The translations under genes and the position numbers were made by a program. Positions 1 through 8,025 of a stretch of 64,000 nt of DNA are shown one piece after another (position 1 is the stretch's first letter; every line of letters begins with the position of its first letter). The notes under the pieces were generated by a model, which saw only the letters and a program-made list of their open reading frames with translations, was not told where the DNA came from and searched no databases. The stretch is from NCBI RefSeq assembly GCF_009690905.1, contig NZ_VOSW01000007.1:62001-126000 (forward strand), read 5' to 3'. The stretch is from Paraburkholderia madseniana. Its GTDB lineage: Bacteria; Pseudomonadota; Gammaproteobacteria; Burkholderiales; Burkholderiaceae.

Positions 1-458
1 AGGAAAAAGCGACCGTTTTAAAACCGGGTCGGGCTCTCATAGCGTACAGATTCGACGTTGCAGATGTGTTTCCTGGCACACGGCCGGCGGCGTTTTCCTT
101 CAACTTTCGACGCTTCGGGCTCAACGATTGCGCTCGATCTCGGGACGGCCTTTCTGTTTACAGGTTTACCGTATGTATACGTAGTAACAGTTAACAAGGT
201 GACTCGTTTTCTGTGGATAACTCCGGTTTACCGAATTGATTCATCGGCTTGCCGCTCGCATAACAGGATGCACAGCGTGTGCGGCAGCGGAGGGTATACA
301 AGGGTAACTTTTCGCGATTTTCGGCCGCGGCAAAGTTACCCCGTTTACGTCCACAACGGTTCCACATGAGTTGCGCCGGTAAACGGCGCGGTTATCCACA
401 AGTTTCAGTGGATAACTTTTCCTGGCGCCGATGTTCGGTGCGCGCGGTTAACTACGGG
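1..458. other. oriC: Candidate chromosomal replication origin (oriC), DnaA-box region
   Basis: This stretch has no convincing gene. It holds a perfect DnaA box TGTGGATAA at 212-220 (minus orientation), a perfect TTATCCACA at 392-400 and a one-mismatch box AGTGGATAA at 407-415. The motif GGTTTACC occurs at 163-170 and 225-232, and related GTTTAC and GTTAAC words recur up to about 465. Composition is locally more AT-rich than the flanks. In several Burkholderia chromosomes the origin lies beside mnmG and apart from dnaA; mnmG is not visible here because the window starts too late. The call rests on the box cluster and on the neighbouring tRNA-modification gene, so it is an inference. Confidence 0.6.
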
Positions 459-2426
459 TTAACTCACCGTACCCTGGCGCAACGCACGCAAGAGGAAGCG
501 GGCAGGATCGATGTCTTCGGCCAAATCCCGTTCGAGCGGCCACGGTTCACCTTCGATCTGCGAGGCGATCAGCTCCGCTCCAAGTGCCGCCCATACCAGA
601 CCGCGAGAACCGTACGCGAACCCGCCGTACAAGCCGTCGACGCGTGGCAGATCGAGCGGCCATGCGCCACGCAGGCGCTGGGCATCGCGGGCCGAGGCGG
701 CTTCGTCGGCGAAGTTGCCGATCATCGGCATCCGGTCGCTCGTGACGCAGCGAAACGCGACGCGCCCGGCGAGCTTCACCGCCTCTGCCGGGTCGACGAT
801 GCCGTCAAAGGCCGGCAGCATCTGCGCAACGCGCTCGAGGTTTTCCAGATGGCCATCCGGTCGCAACGCGGTGTCGGGGTCGTCGAGTTCGTAGGTGGCG
901 CCGGTCAGCGTGACGCCGTCGGCGAGCGGGACCGCGTAGCCTTCGCCTATAACCGGCATCTCGAGTGTGAGCACCGTGCCCGGCGGCAGCAAAGTCAACT
1001 GGCCGCGGATGCTGCGGGTCGGCGCGTACTGCAAACCGGCGAGCCGCGCGGCGTCGTGCGCGCTCGCGACAATGACCACCGGCGCGCGCGCGATGGCTTG
1101 CCCAGTTGCGTCGAAGACGGTCCATTGATTGCCGGACCGTTCGAGGCGCGCCACGTCTACTCCGAAGCGGCGTTCGAGCAGCCCGCCCGCGGCTGCGCAC
1201 TGCGCGGTGCAAAGCGACGCCGGGTCGATCCAGCCGCCTTGGGGGAAAAGCCAGCCGCTTCGCGCGAGCGGCATGCCCGCAAGCCTTTGCGCCTCGTTCA
1301 GCGAAACGGGCGTCACATATTCCGCCGGGTAACCGAACGCGGCGATTGCCTCGCTCATCGAGCGGGCTTCTTCGTCGTCCGCGGCGATCTGCAACAGCCC
1401 TGGCGCGCCGCGCAATGGACGGTAACCAAGCCGTTCGAGCGCGGCCCAGCGTCTGAGCGTGTAGAGAAAGCCCGCGCGCGTGACGCGCGAAGCGACGCTG
1501 TCGTTGCGCGAGATCATGGGATGGAACACGCCGGCCGGATTACCCGAGGCGTCCTGAGCCACCGACGCGTGCCGCTCCAGCGACGTGACGCGCCAGCCGC
1601 GTGCGGCCAGCCGCTCGATCGCCGCGCAACCCGCGAGGCCGGTGCCGATTACGATCGCATGCCGCTCATCGACTTCAAGTGGCGCGGGCGGCTCATAGCG
1701 GCGGACACGCCAGCGCGGCGCGAAATGGCCGACCAGCATCGCGCGTTTCCAGCCGAAACCATCGACTTTTTGGTACACAAAGCCGTTTTGCGTCAACGCG
1801 CGCTTGATGTCGCCGGCACTGCTGTAGGTTGCGAATGTGGCGTTCTCGCCGGCCATCCGGGCGAGCGCCTTGAAGATCGCCGGCGTCCACATTTCTGGGT
1901 TTCTTGCCGGGGCGAAGCCGTCGAGATAGAACGCATCGGCGCGCAGCCTCAACGCCGGCAGGCTCTCCGCGGCGTCAGCGAACACCAGTGTCAACGTGAT
2001 TCGCCCACCCTCGAATTCGAGCCGGTGCGTGCCGGGGACGAGCATCGGCCATTCAGTTGCCAGCGTTTCCGCGAGCGCGGCGATCTCGGGATTCGAGATC
2101 GTCGTCGCATAGACGCTGCGCAAATCGGCTTGAGTAAACGGATGCTTCTCGGTCGACACGAAGTGCAAGCGCTCGCAGCGCGCCGGATCGGCACGCCAGG
2201 CGGCCCAGGTCATCAGGAAGTTGATCCCCATGCCGAAGCCGGTTTCGAGCACGGTGAAGACGCGGCGGTCCTGCCATCGCTGCGGCAGTCCATTGCCGCG
2301 GAGAAAGACGTATTCAGCCTGTTCGAGACCGCCGACAGCGCTGTGATAGATGTCGTCGTAGAACGGCGAAAAAGGCGTGCCGTTGTCGCGAAAAGCGAGG
2401 ACGGCGGGGATCAGCGGATCGGTCAT
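459..2426 (-). CDS. mnmC: Bifunctional tRNA 5-methylaminomethyl-2-thiouridine biosynthesis protein MnmC
   Basis: MnmC completes the mnm5s2U34 wobble modification. Its FAD domain removes the carboxymethyl group and its methyltransferase domain then adds a methyl from SAM. The 655-residue protein has the usual fused order: an N-terminal methyltransferase half (SAM-binding ETGFGMG, residues 61-67) followed by a DAO-type oxidoreductase half that opens with a Rossmann motif GTGLAG near residue 260. Length matches the two-domain family. It lies alone, ending at the edge of the candidate origin. A long plus-strand frame across it is an antisense shadow. MnmE, which acts earlier in the same pathway, is at 59.3-60.7 kb. 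Confidence 0.95.
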   Translation of the reverse strand: MTDPLIPAVLAFRDNGTPFSPFYDDIYHSAVGGLEQAEYVFLRGNGLPQRWQDRRVFTVLETGFGMGINFLMTWAAWRADPARCERLHFVSTEKHPFTQADLRSVYATTISNPEIAALAETLATEWPMLVPGTHRLEFEGGRITLTLVFADAAESLPALRLRADAFYLDGFAPARNPEMWTPAIFKALARMAGENATFATYSSAGDIKRALTQNGFVYQKVDGFGWKRAMLVGHFAPRWRVRRYEPPAPLEVDERHAIVIGTGLAGCAAIERLAARGWRVTSLERHASVAQDASGNPAGVFHPMISRNDSVASRVTRAGFLYTLRRWAALERLGYRPLRGAPGLLQIAADDEEARSMSEAIAAFGYPAEYVTPVSLNEAQRLAGMPLARSGWLFPQGGWIDPASLCTAQCAAAGGLLERRFGVDVARLERSGNQWTVFDATGQAIARAPVVIVASAHDAARLAGLQYAPTRSIRGQLTLLPPGTVLTLEMPVIGEGYAVPLADGVTLTGATYELDDPDTALRPDGHLENLERVAQMLPAFDGIVDPAEAVKLAGRVAFRCVTSDRMPMIGNFADEAASARDAQRLRGAWPLDLPRVDGLYGGFAYGSRGLVWAALGAELIASQIEGEPWPLERDLAEDIDPARFLLRALRQGTVS

Positions 2427-2763
2427 GCGCGGCGGAAATGACGCTCGAAAGAGCGAGTCAGACGTTACCGCCAGCGCGCGCAGCTCGCCGGGCGGCGAAA
2501 AAGACGCGCTGCAACGTTGGCAAAAACCAACGCTAAGCCCCGTCCATACTGGGTTTCAGCCTTCAATTGGGCTCTGCGAGGAGGAAAAAGGAGGGTTTCC
2601 CCTCGATATCTGCCCCAGAACCGCTTAAATCTTCGAAACCCTTATCCTGATTGGGTTTGCGCTGCGCTATCATAGCAAGCGCCGCGAAGGGAGCGGCAGC
2701 ACGGCCGACGGGCAGTCACTGCCCGGCGCTAATTGTCCGGAGGGGATCCGGAGCCGCAGCTGC
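2427..2763. other. Intergenic region between mnmC and the HU gene
   Basis: The region separates divergent mnmC (-) and the HU gene (+). I see no protein-like frame in it. It carries a purine-rich tract around 2576-2596 and GC-rich dyads near 2700-2750. The only clear signal is the HU promoter listed separately. Confidence 0.5.
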
Positions 2764-2791
2764 TCGACGGCGCGGCCCGCGCACGTATAAT
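2764..2791 (+). promoter_or_regulatory. Sigma70-type promoter of the HU gene
   Basis: A perfect -10 hexamer TATAAT at 2786-2791 is preceded by TCGACG (4 of 6 matches to TTGACA) at 2764-2769 with a 16-bp spacer. The start codon is about 50 bp downstream, after AAAGGAA. This is seen in sequence only. Confidence 0.55.
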
Positions 2792-2840
2792 CGGCGCGTT
2801 CGCGCTGTTCGTGTCAACCTAAACTCAGAAAGGAACCTTA

Positions 2841-3119
2841 ATGAACAAACAGGAACTGATCGACGCCGTCGCAGGACAGACCGGCGCCAGCAAGGCTCAA
2901 ACCGGTGAGACGCTGGACACGTTGCTTGAAGTGATCAAGAAGTCTGTGTCGAAGGGTGACGCGGTCCAGTTGATCGGCTTTGGCAGCTTCGGTTCGGGCA
3001 AGCGCGCAGCACGTACGGGTCGTAACCCCAAGACCGGTGAAACTATCAAGATCCCGGCCGCCAAGACCGTCAAGTTCACGGCTGGTAAGGCGTTCAAGGA
3101 CGCAGTCAACAAGCGCTAA
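2841..3119 (+). CDS. hup: HU family nucleoid-associated DNA-binding protein
   Basis: HU dimers bind and bend DNA without strong sequence preference. They compact the nucleoid and help replication initiation, recombination and repair. The 92-residue protein has the family layout: an N-terminal helical dimerisation part, GFGSF at residues 46-50 and the DNA-binding arm with RNPKTGE at 61-67. The start is set by AGGAACC a few bases upstream. The gene is monocistronic, with its own consensus promoter and a strong terminator. Whether it corresponds to the alpha or beta paralogue cannot be decided from the sequence. Confidence 0.95.
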   Translation: MNKQELIDAVAGQTGASKAQTGETLDTLLEVIKKSVSKGDAVQLIGFGSFGSGKRAARTGRNPKTGETIKIPAAKTVKFTAGKAFKDAVNKR

Positions 3120-3143
3120 GCAGATTACTGCCTGGCAGTTGAC

Positions 3144-3168
3144 ACCCGCCAACGGCGGGTTTTTTTTC
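3144..3168 (+). terminator. Rho-independent terminator of the HU gene
   Basis: A 7-bp stem ACCCGCC/GGCGGGT with an AAC loop is followed directly by a run of T. It lies 25 bp after the HU stop codon. Confidence 0.9.
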
Positions 3169-3182
3169 GTCTGCGATTTCTG

Positions 3183-3210
3183 TTTAGCCGCGACGGGCGT
3201 CGCGGCTAAA
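3183..3210. repeat. Perfect 12-bp inverted repeat between convergent genes
   Basis: Arms TTTAGCCGCGAC and GTCGCGGCTAAA flank the 4-base loop GGGC. The hairpin lies in the gap between the ends of the HU gene and the CobW-type gene. It has no T-run on either side, so it may act as an mRNA 3' stabiliser or a bidirectional pause rather than as a classical terminator. Confidence 0.7.
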
Positions 3211-3242
3211 CAATCAGCACCAGGCGGAAAGGCCGCTCGAGC

Positions 3243-4571
3243 TTAATCGTGGCGATGCACGATTTCGCCGTGGCCATGACCGTCGTGGTCGTGATCATGG
3301 TGATCGTGGTCATGATCATGGTCGTCTTCGTCGAAGTCCCATGCCGGGAACGGATCGGCGAATTGTTGCCACGCTTGCGGTCCCGCCGCGTATTCCTCAT
3401 CGGTTACAAGGCACGCGTCGAACTTGGCTTGCCAGACAGCCGGGTCGATGCCGACGCCGATCATCACCAGTTCCTGGCGGCGATCGCCGATGCTCAGATC
3501 GTCCGGATCGCCGTACCAGTCGGCGGCAATTTCGGCGGCCAGTTCGTCATCACCGTCCGGCCATTCGCTGCGATCCTGCGCGGCCCACCACATCCCCGCC
3601 GGACCATGCCGGCAAGCACCACCCGCCTGCGACAGCGAACCGGCGATGTCGTTACGCGTTGCGAGCCAGAAGAAGCCCTTGCTGCGCAAGACGCCCTTCC
3701 ACTCCTGGTGCAGCAACGCCCACAGGCGCTCAGGGTGAAACGGCCGCCGTGCGCGGAAAATGAAATTGCCGATGCCGAATTCGTCTGCTTCGCCGTGATG
3801 GGCATGGCCGTGTTCATGGTCGTGCCCATGTTCGTCGTTAAGCGACGCCAGCCAGCCCGGTGCGCTCGATGCCTCATCGAAATCGAAGCGCCCGGTGTTC
3901 AGCACTTCGGCCAGCGGTACCTCGCCGAAACGGCTCACCACCTGCACTGCACGCGGATTGATGCGGGCGAGGATGCGCTGCAAACGCGTGAGTTCATCCG
4001 CGCTCACCAGATCGGCCTTGTTCACCACCAGCACGTCGCAGAATTCAATCTGCTCGATCAGCAATTCGACCAGCGTCCGATCGTCCTCTTCGGTTGCCGC
4101 GATGCCCCGCTCGGAGAGTGCGTCGGATGAACCGTAGTCGCGCAGGAAGTTGAACGCATCGACCACCGTCACCATCGTATCGAGCTGTGCAACGTCGGAC
4201 AGCGACGCGCCGTCGTCGTCGACGAAGGTGAACGTTTCAGCGATCGGCATCGGCTCGGCTACGCCCGTCGACTCGATCAGGATCGCATCGAAGCGCTTCT
4301 CACCTGCAAGCCGCTTGATCTCGACCAGCAAGTCGTCACGCAACGTGCAGCAGATGCAGCCGTTCGACAGTTCGACGAGCTGCTCTTCGACATGCGAGAG
4401 CGCGGCGGCGTCGCGCACGAGCGTGGCATCGATATTGACGGCGGCCAGATCGTTGACGATCACGGCGACGCGCAAACCGGCGCGATTCGCGAGGATGTGG
4501 TTCAGGAGCGTGGTCTTGCCGGCGCCCAGAAAACCGGAGAGCACGGTGACGGGCAATAGCGGCTGGTTCAT
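3243..4571 (-). CDS. CobW/COG0523-family GTP-binding metallochaperone with His-rich tail
   Basis: COG0523 GTPases deliver or sense metals, most often zinc or cobalt. The 442-residue protein has a Walker A motif GFLGAGKT at residues 13-20, the metal-binding CxCC motif at C72/C74/C75, a CobW C-terminal domain and a terminal tail of about 30 residues alternating His and Asp, with a second His cluster near the middle of the protein. The start was placed at 4571 because the P-loop normally begins about 12 residues in; an upstream in-frame codon at 4664 would add 31 unrelated residues. It is a single gene. The His tail suggests zinc or nickel storage or delivery, but the metal cannot be read from sequence. 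Confidence 0.88.
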   Translation of the reverse strand: MNQPLLPVTVLSGFLGAGKTTLLNHILANRAGLRVAVIVNDLAAVNIDATLVRDAAALSHVEEQLVELSNGCICCTLRDDLLVEIKRLAGEKRFDAILIESTGVAEPMPIAETFTFVDDDGASLSDVAQLDTMVTVVDAFNFLRDYGSSDALSERGIAATEEDDRTLVELLIEQIEFCDVLVVNKADLVSADELTRLQRILARINPRAVQVVSRFGEVPLAEVLNTGRFDFDEASSAPGWLASLNDEHGHDHEHGHAHHGEADEFGIGNFIFRARRPFHPERLWALLHQEWKGVLRSKGFFWLATRNDIAGSLSQAGGACRHGPAGMWWAAQDRSEWPDGDDELAAEIAADWYGDPDDLSIGDRRQELVMIGVGIDPAVWQAKFDACLVTDEEYAAGPQAWQQFADPFPAWDFDEDDHDHDHDHHDHDHDGHGHGEIVHRHD

Positions 4572-4728
4572 CGCAGTACGGTAAAACAAGAGGATTGGAA
4601 GGCGTGCCGGGTTGGGGTCGCATGACTCCGGGGCCGGAAGACGGCCGAACACCGACGGCAGCACGAAGCCGCATTGTGCATCAAACGGGGAGCGGCCGCG
4701 TGACGGGCCGGATCGGGACGCGCGTGAG

Positions 4729-5178
4729 TCAGCGTGCAGCAGCCGGCATCAGATTCCACTTGCGCAGGATCGCGGCGATCTGCATAGCATACTTATCACG
4801 CAGTGCCGGCGTCTCGGAGTGATACGCGCCGACTGCCTGCCAGGTATTGCCGTACTTGTTCATCTGGCGGCGCAGATGCCACGCCGCGATGTAGACGTTC
4901 TTGCAAGGCTCCATCAGCGTGCCTTGCGAGATGCCGTATTGCGCGAGTACGGGCAGATGGATCGAATTGATCTGCATCACGCCATAGTCGGTCGAGCCGT
5001 TGGCGTTCTTATGCTGCGCGTCCGGCCGATTGTGTGACTCCTGCCACGCAATTGCGCGCAGAATCAAGGGGTTGACCTTCTGATACTTCGCCGCTTCGTC
5101 AAAGCAATCGGCGCGTGCCTGCCCTGCTGCGATCAGCACGGCAAGTCCTGCGGCGACGGTGACGAAGGTTCGTTTCAT
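4729..5178 (-). CDS. Small secreted lytic transglycosylase (SLT domain)
   Basis: Single-domain SLT enzymes cleave the MurNAc-GlcNAc bond of peptidoglycan, often to let an envelope machine through the wall. This 149-residue protein has an N-terminal signal peptide ending near ARA (residue 23), the catalytic glutamate E47 in AWQES and the downstream YGVMQIN and AYH motifs of the IagB/IpgF-type family. It is transcribed away from the type II secretion cluster that starts 0.5 kb to its right. A role in secreton assembly is therefore plausible but only inferred from position. Confidence 0.85.
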   Translation of the reverse strand: MKRTFVTVAAGLAVLIAAGQARADCFDEAAKYQKVNPLILRAIAWQESHNRPDAQHKNANGSTDYGVMQINSIHLPVLAQYGISQGTLMEPCKNVYIAAWHLRRQMNKYGNTWQAVGAYHSETPALRDKYAMQIAAILRKWNLMPAAAR

Positions 5179-5694
5179 CAGTCAAGACGACTAAACAAAT
5201 CGCAAGGGTAAGATTTGGTAAGGTCATACATCGGCCATACTTCAGTCTCTGGCAGCCGGTGAGGCGTACTGGCCGGGCTTTCGTCGGCCATCGGGGAAAA
5301 CCCGCGTTGGCAAGTCACAACCAGTACCTCGAACGGCTCGTATCATACCGACAGAGTTACAAGCGTCAAGTTGGCTAACCGACATAATCAAGCGTAAAAC
5401 GAAGCGCTTCTGCGGTTCGGCGCACACAAGCTCGTTTGCTTTCAATTGTTTGACAGTCTGCGACGGTCTTTAGAGTAATCGCACGGAGCCGTTCGTTTTG
5501 TGACAAATCCGACATGAAAAACTGTTACTGTTTCTTTTTTTCGGACATTGGATGTCCGGCGTCCAGGGCGTTGATTGCCTGTGAAGCCGGCTGGCAGACC
5601 GACAGGGCGGCGGCCTGCTCAAATGTTCGCACTGCATGACCGTTGGCGGCTGTGGCCGTCGGCATCGATCCTACATTCCATGAGAAGAAATCGT
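5179..5694. other. Divergent intergenic region between the transglycosylase gene and gspD
   Basis: This 516-bp region carries no credible gene. It is AT-richer than its surroundings around 5380-5560 and contains the candidate gspD promoter at 5450-5479 and a T-rich tract at 5530-5540. An in-frame extension of gspD back to 5575 exists, but it would put about 40 residues ahead of the signal peptide. Confidence 0.5.
5450..5479 (+). promoter_or_regulatory. Candidate gspDEF promoter
   Basis: A perfect -35 TTGACA at 5450-5455 is followed by TAGAGT after 15 bp or AGTAAT after 18 bp. Neither -10 is ideal, so the exact start of transcription is uncertain. It lies about 215 bp upstream of the gspD start. 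Confidence 0.4.
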
Positions 5695-8025
5695 ATGGCA
5701 TTGCGTCGCGTCGCAACGGCGCTGCTGGTGGCTGGATTGATCACCGCGCAGACAGCACAGGCACAGGTGACACTCAACTTCGTGAACGCCGATATCGACC
5801 AGGTGGCCAAGGCGATCGGCGCGGCGACCGGCAAAACGATCATCGTCGACCCACGCGTGAAGGGTCAGCTCAACCTCGTGTCGGAAAATGCAGTGCCTGA
5901 AGATCAGGCGCTCAAGACCTTGCAATCCGCTTTGCGGATGCAGGGCTTCGCGCTGGTCCAGGACCACGGTGTGCTGAAGGTCGTACCCGAGGCAGATGCC
6001 AAGCTGCAAGGCGTGCCGACCTACGTCGGCAATACGCCGGTGGCGCGAGGCGACCAGGTGGTCACGCAGGTGTTCGTGCTGAAGAACGAGTCGGCCAATA
6101 ACCTGTTGCCGGTGTTGCGTCCGCTGATCTCGCCGAACAATACTGTGGCGGCCTACCCGGCCAACAACTCGATTGTCGTGACCGATTACGCCGACAACGT
6201 GCGGCGTATCGCGCAGATCATCGCGGGTGTCGATACGGCCGCCGGCCAGTCGGTAGCGGTCGTGCAATTGAGGAACGCCAACGCGATCGACATCGCCACG
6301 CAGTTGACCAAGATGCTCGACCCCGGCGCGATCGGCAGCACCGACGCGACGCTGAAGGTGTCGATCACCGCGGACCCGCGCACCAACTCGCTGCTGATTC
6401 GCGCGTCGAACGGCGGCCGGCTCGCGGCCGCGAAGCAACTGGCGAAGGAACTCGACTCGCCGACCACCATGCCCGGCAACATGCACGTCGTGGCGCTGCG
6501 CAACGCTGACGCGACCAAGCTCGCGAAGACCTTGCGCGGGATGCTCGGTAAAGGCGGCGACACCGGCTCATCGGGTGGCTCGAACGAAGCCAATTCGTTC
6601 AACCAGAACGGCGGTGGTGGAGGTGGCTTCGGCAGCAATTCGACGGGCACGTCGGGTACGCCGCCGCTGCCGTCGGGCGGACTCAACAGCAGCTCGGGAG
6701 CGTCACCATTGGGCGGTGGCGGGGGCGGATACGGTTCGAGCGGCGGTTCGGGTTCAGCCGGCCTGCTCGGCGGCGACAAGGACAAGAGCGACGACAATCA
6801 GCCGGGCGGCATGATCCAGGCGGACTCTGCGACCAACTCGCTGATCATCACGGCGGCTGAGCCGGTGTACCGCAACCTGCGAGCGGTGATCGACCAGCTC
6901 GACGCGCGGCGCGCGCAGGTCTATATCGAGGCGCTGATCGTCGAGTTGAACTCGAACACGAACGCCAACCTCGGCATTCAGTGGCAGGTCGCGAACAATT
7001 CGATCTTTGCCGGCACCAACCTGGCGACCGGCACCGGCAACAGCATCATCAATCTGACGGCTGCGGCCGCAGCGACGGGCGCTACCGGCGGTCTCGCCGG
7101 GGCGCTCGCAACCCAGAATATCCAGCAGGGCCTCAACGTCGGCTGGATTCACAACATTTTCGGTGTGCAGGGACTCGGCGCGCTGTTGCAGGCACTTTCG
7201 CAGACGCAGGATGCGAACGTGCTGTCGACGCCTAACCTCATCACGCTCGATAACGAAGAAGCCAAAATCGTCGTCGGCACGAACGTGCCGATCCAGACGG
7301 GTTCGTATTCGAACCTCACGAGCGGCACTACCAGCAACGCATTCAATACGTTCGACCGCGTCGATGTCGGCCTGACGCTGCACATCAAACCGCAGATTAC
7401 CGAGGGCGGGATTCTCAAGCTGCAGCTCTACACGGAAGACTCGGCGATCGTGAACGGCACGACCAACGCGGCGACCAATCCGGCTGGGCCGGAGTTCACC
7501 AAGCGTTCGATCCAGTCGACGGTCCTCGCCGATAACGGCGAAATCATCGTGCTGGGCGGCCTGATGCAGGACAACTACCAGGTCAGCAACAGCAAGGTGC
7601 CGCTGCTGGGCGATATTCCGTGGCTTGGCCAGTTGTTCCGTTCGGAACAGAAGACCCGCGCCAAGACCAACCTGATGGTGTTTCTGCGCCCCGTGATCAT
7701 CACCGATCGCGATACCGCGCAGGCCGTGACGTCGAACCGTTACGACTACGTCCAGGGCGTGACAGGTGCGTACAAGTCGGACAACAACCTGATCAAGGAC
7801 AAGGACGATCCGGTGGTTCCGCCGATGCCGATCGGCCCGAGCCAAGGCGGTTCGCCTGCGATGAATCTGTTCGATCTCGACAGGATGCGTCGTCAGCAGA
7901 TGGCGCCGCCGCCGGTCACGAATGGTGGCGCTGTGCAGACGAATCCGGTCACGAATGGCGGTGCTGTGCAGACGAATCCGGTACCGACGGCACCGTCCAC
8001 GGCGTCGCCTGGAGTGCAGCCGTGA
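5695..8025 (+). CDS. gspD: Type II secretion system secretin GspD
   Basis: GspD forms the outer membrane secretin ring through which folded proteins leave the periplasm. The 776-residue protein has a signal peptide (cleavage near residue 24, AQAQ), N0 and N1-N3 ring domains, a Gly/Ser-rich insertion in the third N domain and a C-terminal secretin domain ending with the LGDIPWLGQLFR-type motif. The start at 5695 has AGAAG six bases upstream; ATG 5680 is in frame and possible but has no ribosome site. Two tandem 33-bp repeats (7915-7947 and 7948-7980) duplicate eleven residues of the Pro/Thr-rich tail. The gene overlaps gspE by 4 bp. Confidence 0.95.
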   Translation: MALRRVATALLVAGLITAQTAQAQVTLNFVNADIDQVAKAIGAATGKTIIVDPRVKGQLNLVSENAVPEDQALKTLQSALRMQGFALVQDHGVLKVVPEADAKLQGVPTYVGNTPVARGDQVVTQVFVLKNESANNLLPVLRPLISPNNTVAAYPANNSIVVTDYADNVRRIAQIIAGVDTAAGQSVAVVQLRNANAIDIATQLTKMLDPGAIGSTDATLKVSITADPRTNSLLIRASNGGRLAAAKQLAKELDSPTTMPGNMHVVALRNADATKLAKTLRGMLGKGGDTGSSGGSNEANSFNQNGGGGGGFGSNSTGTSGTPPLPSGGLNSSSGASPLGGGGGGYGSSGGSGSAGLLGGDKDKSDDNQPGGMIQADSATNSLIITAAEPVYRNLRAVIDQLDARRAQVYIEALIVELNSNTNANLGIQWQVANNSIFAGTNLATGTGNSIINLTAAAAATGATGGLAGALATQNIQQGLNVGWIHNIFGVQGLGALLQALSQTQDANVLSTPNLITLDNEEAKIVVGTNVPIQTGSYSNLTSGTTSNAFNTFDRVDVGLTLHIKPQITEGGILKLQLYTEDSAIVNGTTNAATNPAGPEFTKRSIQSTVLADNGEIIVLGGLMQDNYQVSNSKVPLLGDIPWLGQLFRSEQKTRAKTNLMVFLRPVIITDRDTAQAVTSNRYDYVQGVTGAYKSDNNLIKDKDDPVVPPMPIGPSQGGSPAMNLFDLDRMRRQQMAPPPVTNGGAVQTNPVTNGGAVQTNPVPTAPSTASPGVQP

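Noticed and set aside
279..2441. 720-codon plus-strand open frame across mnmC
   Set aside because: It is fully antisense to mnmC, is very Arg-rich with no recognisable domain, and is the typical GC-rich shadow of a real gene.
7915..7980. CRISPR-like repeat
   Set aside because: Only two directly adjacent units with no spacers; it is an in-frame coding duplication in gspD. No array was seen elsewhere in the window.
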